Shown here: piece by piece, positions 59,001 through 64,000 of the stretch
How the letters are laid out: every line of letters begins with the position of its first letter
Numbering within the stretch: the first letter of the stretch is position 1
DNA from: Gentiana macrophylla
Lineage: Eukaryota > Streptophyta > Magnoliopsida > Gentianales > Gentianaceae
Assembly (NCBI GenBank): GCA_026214975.1
Contig: JAOBSW010000839.1
Location: 56,001 to 120,000 of the forward strand
Direction of reading: 5' to 3'
Length of the DNA: 64,000 nucleotides
Position numbers and translations under genes: made by a program
The notes under the pieces: model-generated
What the model was told of the DNA's origin: nothing
The model's input: the letters and a program-made list of their open reading frames with translations, nothing else
Databases searched by the model: none

Positions 59001-61788
59001 AGAAAAATTAAAAAATACCTCCGTTTTGAGTGAACTCTACTATACTTATATACAAAAAGTTGTAAACCCCCGTTATACAAAAAGTTGTAAACCCCTATTT
59101 TGAGTAAACTCTACTATACAGTTATATACAAAAAGCTTTAATCCTCCGTTTGGAGTGAACTCTACTATAATTATACACAAAAATTTGTTAACCCCTGTTT
59201 TGAGTAAACTCTAATACAATAATATATAAAAAGTTGTAAACCCCCGTTTTGAGTAAACTCTGCTATTCAATTATTTACAAAAATTTGTAAACCTCCGTTT
59301 TGAGTGAACTCTACTATAATTAAATACAAAAAGTTGTAAACCCCCGTTTTGAGTAAACTCTACTATAGAACTATATACAAAAAGTTGTAAACCCCCGTTT
59401 TGAGTAAACTTTAATACAATAATATACAAATAGTTGTAAACCCGCATTTTGAGTAAACTCTACTATACACTTATTTTCAAAAAGTTATAAACCCCGGTTT
59501 TGAGTAAACTCTACTACAATTATATACAAAAAGTTGTAAACCCCTATTTTGAGTGAACTCTAATACAAAAATATACTAAAAGTTGTAAACCCTCATTTTG
59601 AGTAAACTCTACAATACAATTATATACAAAAAGTTGTGAACCCCCGTTTTATTGTACAAAAAGTTGTAAACCCCCATTTTCAGTAAACTCTACTATACAA
59701 TTATATACAAAAAGTTGTAGACCCCCGTTTTGAGTAAACTCTACTATACAATTATATACAGAAAGTTGTAAACCCCCGTATTGAGTAAACTCTAATACAA
59801 TAATATACACAAAGTTGTAAACCCCCGTTTTGAGTAAACTGTACTGTACAATTATTTACATAAAGTTGTAAACCATCATTTTTAGTAAACTCTAATACAA
59901 TAATATACAAAAAGTTATAAACCCCCGTTTTGAGTAAACTCTACTATAAAATTATATACAAAAAGTTGTAACCCCCCGTTTTGAGTAAACTTTACTATAC
60001 AATTATATACAAAAAGATGTAAACCCTGTTTTGAGTAAACTGTACAATACAATTATATACGAAAAGTTGTAAAACCCTGTTTTGAGTAAACTTTATACAA
60101 TAATATACAAAAAGTCGTAAACCCCCGTTTTGAGTAAACTCTACTATACAATTATATACAAAAAGTTATAAACCCCCGTTTTGAGTAAACTCTACTATAC
60201 AATTATATACAAAAAGTTGTAAACGCCCGTTTTGAGTAAACTCTAATACAATAATATACAAAAAGTTATAAACCCCCATTTTGAGTAAACTCTACAATAC
60301 AATTATATACAAAAAGTTGTAAACCCCCATTTGAGTAAACTCTACTATACAATTATATACAAAAAGTTGTAAACCCCCGTTTTGAGTAAACTCTACTATA
60401 CAATTATATACAAAATGTTGTAAACACCCGTTTTGAGTAAACTCTAATACAATAATATACAAAAAGTTGTAAACCCCCGTTTTGAGTAAACTCTACCATA
60501 CAATTATTTACATAAAGTTGTAATTCCTTATTTTTTGTAAACTCTAATACAATAATATACAAAAAGTTCCGTTTTCAGTAAACTCTACTATAGAATTATA
60601 TACAAAAAGTTGTAAACCCCTGTTTTGAGTAAACTCTAATACAATAATATACAAATAGTTGTAAACCCCCATTTTGAGTAAACTCTACTATACACTTATT
60701 TACAAAAAGTTATAATCCCCGGTTTTGAGTAAACTCTACTACAATTATATACAAAAAGTTGTAAACCCCCATTTTGAGTGAACTCTAATACCAAAATAAA
60801 CAAAAAGTTGTTAACCCCCGTTTTGAGTAAACTCTACTGTACTATTATATACAAAAAGTTGTGATTCCCCGTTTTATTGTACAAAAAGTTGTAAACCCCC
60901 ATTTTGAGTAAACTCTACTATACAATTATATACAAAAAGTTGTAAACCCCCGTTTTGAGTAAACTCTACTATACAATTATATACAAAAAGTTGTAAACCC
61001 CCGTATTGAGTAAACTCTAATACAATAATATACAAAAAGTTGTAAACCCCCGTTTTGAGTAAACTCTACTGTACAATTATTTACATAAAGTTGTAAACCA
61101 TCATTTTTAGTAAACTCTAATACAATAATATACAAAAAGTTGTAAACCTCCGTTTTGAGTAAACTCTACTATAAAATTATATACAAAAAGTTGTAAACCC
61201 TCGTTTTGAGTAAACTTTAATATACAATTATATACAAAAAGATGTAAACCCCTGTTTTGAGTAAACTCTACAATACAATTATATACGAAAAGTTGTAAAA
61301 CCATGTTTTGAGTAAACTTTATACAATAATATACAAAAAGTCGTAAACCCCCATTTTGAGTAAACTCTACTATACAAGTATATACAAAAAGTTGTAAACC
61401 CCCGTTTTGAGTAAACTCTACTATACAATTATTTACAAAAAGTTGTAAACCCCCGTTTTGAGTAAACTCTACTATAATTATATACAAAAAGTTGTAAACC
61501 CCCGTTTTGAGTAAACTCTACTATAATTATATACAAAAAGTTGTTAACCCTCATTTTGAGTAAACTCTAATACAATAATATACAAAAATTTATAAATCCC
61601 TATTTTGAGTAAACTCGACTATACAATTATTTAGAAAATACCTCCGTTTTGAGTGAACTCAACTATTATTGTATATAAAAAGTTGTAAACCCCTGTTTTG
61701 AGTAAACCCTAATACAATAATATACAAAAAGTTGTAAACCCCCGTTTTGAGTAAACTCTACAATACAATTATATGCAAAAAGTTGTAA
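56095..61788 (-). repeat. Satellite array 4 (minus orientation)
   Basis: About 5.7 kb, the continuation of array 3. It has the same unit types, with shortened TTAGAAAAATACCTCC units near 57645, 58720 and 61630 and short GTACAATAAA-type units near 58065, 59650 and 60870. It ends abruptly at about 61788 in mid-unit. The 126-codon ORF at 61107-61487 is the longest repeat artefact. Confidence 0.97.
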
Positions 61789-62407
61789 CGACTTAAAATT
61801 TTTTTTATTAATTCGTATGCTTATTTCTTAGTTTCCTAAGATTTACCCGGAAATACAAAAACAAAAAAAAATTCCGCAGTCAAACTCCCAAAACAAAGTA
61901 TAATGGGCTCAAAATTTACTGTATTCTTTTTACGAAGTTCCAAATATCAAGTGTAAAAAGTTAAGTTCTTAAAAGTAAATACTCCTTTTCCATGAGATGG
62001 GAAATGAAAACTATTAGCCACACACGAAGTTTGTGAATAAGTGAGTGTCTGATAATGAGCAAGGAATATCCGCCTTTCGCTAAAGCAGGATGTATTGAAC
62101 TCATAATTCATTAGATACCTTTTATGAATGTCAGCTGAATCAAAAAATTCAAGGTCAATTTTTAATTTTAGTTCCGGGTTCTGATTCTGAAGGAAGCTTC
62201 TAGCTCATATTGGTCATGGGTTGAGAAGCAGAATTGAACTCTATAATTAGAATTGAACTCTATGAGATCGAATCTCCTTTCGTTGCATCAAATTGTGATT
62301 TTCGGTGATTGTAGTTGATTCTTTTCACTCGATGAATCAAATCAAAATAGGTTCAAAGCAGGACTCTTTTTATTATTCCAACATACCCAACTAGTTATAT
62401 TATGAAA
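61789..62407. other. Unplaced sequence between satellite and plastid-like DNA
   Basis: About 620 bases with no ORF. It starts with a T-rich stretch and includes a direct repeat of GAATTGAACTCTAT (near 62233 and 62251). Its general look is similar to plastid intergenic DNA, but I cannot assign it. Confidence 0.35.
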
Positions 62408-62739
62408 TTAAACCACATTGATAGCTTCGACTCGTGTCCCAGCTCGTCGGAGAGCTAGATTTGCTTCAATTGTTTGTCTTTTTCCTTGGGCTTTTCTCAA
62501 ATTAGCTTCCGCTATTTCAAGAGTTTGTTGAGCTTCTTGTGGATCAATGTCACTTTGCCCGTCTCTCGCATCATTTACTAAAAAAGGATCTCATTATTGC
62601 CTATTCTAGCAAAACCGCCCATCAAAGCCAGTGTTACCCATTGGGCGTCAATGCGTATTCTCAAAATACCTATATCTACAGCTGTGGCAATAGGGGCATG
62701 GTTGGGTAATACGCCAATTTGACCACTATTCGTAGAACT
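62408..62739 (-). pseudogene. atpE: Plastid atpE fragment (ATP synthase epsilon), nuclear copy
   Basis: Encodes [20 protein letters not shown], then [29 protein letters not shown]. After a one-base loss near 62585 it continues with [20 protein letters not shown] to [13 protein letters not shown] and a stop at 62408-62410. The epsilon subunit normally starts about 30 residues earlier; that part is absent and unrelated sequence precedes it. The truncation and frameshift mark it as a non-functional plastid insertion rather than the organelle gene. Confidence 0.9.
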
Positions 62740-63016
62740 TTTCATACCGGCGGCGTATTCACGGGGGGTACTGCAGAACATGTGAGAGCACCTTGTAATG
62801 GAAAAATAAAATTCAATGAGGATTTGGACCTCTTTTAACAACCGAATTGATGAAATCCAAATTTATTGAAGAGGAATAAGGCACTTTATCCTTTGACTTA
62901 GGATTAGTCAGTTCTATTTCTCTATTTCTCGATGCGGGCCCAACATGCATTTTTTTTGCATTGGGCTCTTTCATTAACTGATGTTCTACGGATACAAGTT
63001 TTTTAATGCTCAAAAC
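62740..63016 (-). other. Unassigned segment between atpE and rpl2 fragments
   Basis: The rpl2 frame stays open for about 67 codons through this segment after RRR, to a stop at 62813, with residues such as [21 protein letters not shown] do not recognise it as a plastid protein. It may be translated spacer. Confidence 0.35.
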
Positions 63017-63178
63017 TCGGCGACGAAGAATCAAATTATCACTATATTTATTCCTTTTTCTACTTCTTCTTCCAAGTGCAGGATAACCCCAAGGGGTTGT
63101 GGGTTTTTTTCTACCAATTGGGGCTCTCCCCTCACCCCCCCCGTGGGGGTGGTCTACAGGGTTCATAACTACTCCTCT
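63017..63178 (-). pseudogene. rpl2: Plastid rpl2 C-terminal fragment, nuclear copy
   Basis: [20 protein letters not shown], followed by the conserved [15 protein letters not shown] region and [12 protein letters not shown], matches the end of plastid ribosomal protein L2. The normal SK-stop ending is replaced by a different sequence in frame, and the upstream 200-odd residues are absent. A plastid-derived fragment, not a gene. Confidence 0.92.
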
Positions 63179-63377
63179 TCAAATTTGAACCCTGAACTAT
63201 TGATTGCTGACTGCGAATTCATGACCGGTTTGAATCGCAAAATTGGATTTGATTTACCTAATGACAGAAGCCAATCCAAGTTGATACCTCGTGGTCTTGT
63301 TCTTTCTCACTAGTAGATTCAGATAAGAAGCAAGGTAAAATAAACCAAATTTGATGCCGGAATATTCGGTTTGATAA
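63179..63377. other. Unassigned plastid-like spacer
   Basis: Sequence between the rpl2 and ycf2 fragments. No recognisable gene on either strand. Frames are open for short stretches only. Confidence 0.3.
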
Positions 63378-63464
63378 CATTCAGTGGGATCTTTCATTCA
63401 CATTTTTTTCCGCCAAGAACGTTTTCTAAAACTCTTTGACCCTCGAATTTGGAGTACTACTAGG
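63378..63464 (+). pseudogene. ycf2: Plastid ycf2 N-terminal fragment, nuclear copy
   Basis: A plus-strand frame gives [20 protein letters not shown] then RIWS, matching the conserved N-terminal region of plastid Ycf2 (about residues 38-65). It breaks off into TTR and a stop. It is on the opposite strand from the neighbouring rpl2 and atpE fragments. Confidence 0.85.
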
Positions 63465-63585
63465 TAATCTAGTATCCTTATGCATGAAGATAATCAATTC
63501 GGTAAATAGGATATTTTAAGAAGTGAACATCTTTCTTATTGGTCGGTCAGGGGCAAGAATAGGAAAGACTATTTCGGTATATTTA

Positions 63586-63681
63586 CGGACTCGAACGACA
63601 TCCGCCCGTGAGGTAAACCACCGCCTCTCGGGTCCCCGGACCGATTTTACCATTGAGGCCAATGATAGACAATAACTCCCC
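63586..63681 (-). pseudogene. trnA-UGC: Plastid trnA-UGC fragment: intron end and 3' exon, degenerate
   Basis: On the minus strand, GGGGAGTTATTGTCTATCAT, then GGCCTCAATGGTAAAATCGG, GAGAGGCGGTGGTTTACC and GGCGGATGTCGTTCGAGTCC correspond to the 3' part of the plastid trnA-UGC group II intron and its 3' exon, with several substitutions and small deletions. The 5' exon and the acceptor end are missing. Confidence 0.75.
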
Positions 63682-63829
63682 AAACACGACGGATAGGCCA
63701 CGAAAGGAGGAGGAAGGCTGGAATACTAACTTATTGAATTCACCCGACCCGATAGTACCCATTTTAGGAGCGTCCGATTGCCAAAGTCACCGAATGGTTA
63801 AGTGCGAACTTATTCCAATTCCAGAGCTC

Positions 63830-63863
63830 GGATCGAATCGGTATTGATATACCGATTCGATCC
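63830..63863. repeat. Perfect 15-bp hairpin
   Basis: GGATCGAATCGGTAT, loop TGAT, then ATACCGATTCGATCC: an exact inverted repeat with a four-base loop, within sequence I cannot place. It resembles a stem-loop of the kind found after organelle genes. Confidence 0.85.
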
Positions 63864-63930
63864 AATCGCCATTCTAACTCTTCTCGGGGGATTTCATCCA
63901 CAAACGCAAAGTTTATGGCTAACTGATATT

Positions 63931-63972
63931 GTCATCCTCACCTTCCTCCGGCTTATCACCGGCAGTCTGTTC
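63931..63972 (-). pseudogene. rrn16: Plastid 16S rRNA fragment (42 bp)
   Basis: On the minus strand, GAACAGACTGCCGGTGATAA followed by GCCGGAGGAAGGTGAGGATG is the universally conserved region of plastid/bacterial 16S rRNA. Similarity ends abruptly on both sides, so only a short piece is present. Confidence 0.85.
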
Positions 63973-64000
63973 TTATTTTCCGGTCGCCTGGAAGGGACAA

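Noticed and set aside
61107..61487. Long ORFs in the satellite encoding FTQNGGLQLFVYNCIVE repeats, up to 126 codons
   Set aside because: They follow from the 51-bp (17-codon) unit length and appear wherever several type-A units are adjacent; they shift frame at every 49-bp unit and have no conserved start or regulatory context.
8756..61788. G-quadruplex potential of the regular GGGGG runs
   Set aside because: Runs are about 50 bases apart, far beyond the loop length of ordinary quadruplexes, and single-strand proximity would be needed. No support from sequence alone.
8756..61788. TATATAAT in each unit as a promoter array
   Set aside because: AT-rich motifs of this kind occur by composition; no initiator or downstream gene supports it.
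62408..63178. Functional plastid genome segment
   Set aside because: Genes are truncated, frameshifted and in the wrong order, and the segment is joined to nuclear satellite, so it is a decayed transfer.

Overview
The window looks like repeat-dominated, probably heterochromatic nuclear DNA of a flowering plant, most likely a eudicot. The evidence is Ty3/gypsy elements of the Athila, CRM/Galadriel-like and Tat types, a Ty1/copia element of Sirevirus type, and fragments of plastid genes (atpE, rpl2, ycf2, trnA-UGC, 16S rRNA). I found no ordinary host gene. Species cannot be read from the sequence.

Layout, left to right. (1) 1-8755: Athila-like material on the minus strand: a leader with primer binding site, a 2.5-kb LTR, a polypurine tract, a broken env-like/'plant transposon domain' ORF, a palindromic repeat block, and a pol pseudogene that stops inside RT/RNase H at the satellite. 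(2) 8756-28425: a minisatellite-like tandem array with a 49-51 bp unit in plus orientation, split by a complete 6.7-kb chromovirus (13795-20466, minus strand, 883-bp LTRs, TSD TTATA). (3) 28426-35145: a truncated Sirevirus-like copia element (minus strand): one LTR, polypurine tract, a very long broken env-like ORF with its own TATA-like element, and the end of pol. (4) 35146-61788: the same satellite in the opposite orientation, split by a complete 9.6-kb Tat-type element (46484-56094, plus strand, 496-bp LTRs, TSD ACAAT) that carries a long antisense gene with two recognisable introns. (5) 61789-64000: a scrambled set of short, decayed plastid-derived pieces joined to sequence I cannot place.

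The satellite totals about 30 kb (some 600 units by length) and is the dominant feature. Before the two complete insertions it formed one block of about 13 kb (plus) and one of about 17 kb (minus), with the truncated Sirevirus at the orientation switch. By eye, the LTR pair of the chromovirus differs at 15 bases plus one 1-base indel (about 1.7%), and the Tat pair at about 15 bases plus small indels (about 3%). Both insertions are therefore younger than the array, and the Tat element is the older of the two. All coding regions carry stops or frameshifts, so no element here looks autonomous.

Most worth following up: the satellite and its higher-order structure, the orientation switch, the clustering of insertion sites in one AT-rich part of the unit, the intron-containing antisense gene of the Tat element, and the mosaic plastid segment.
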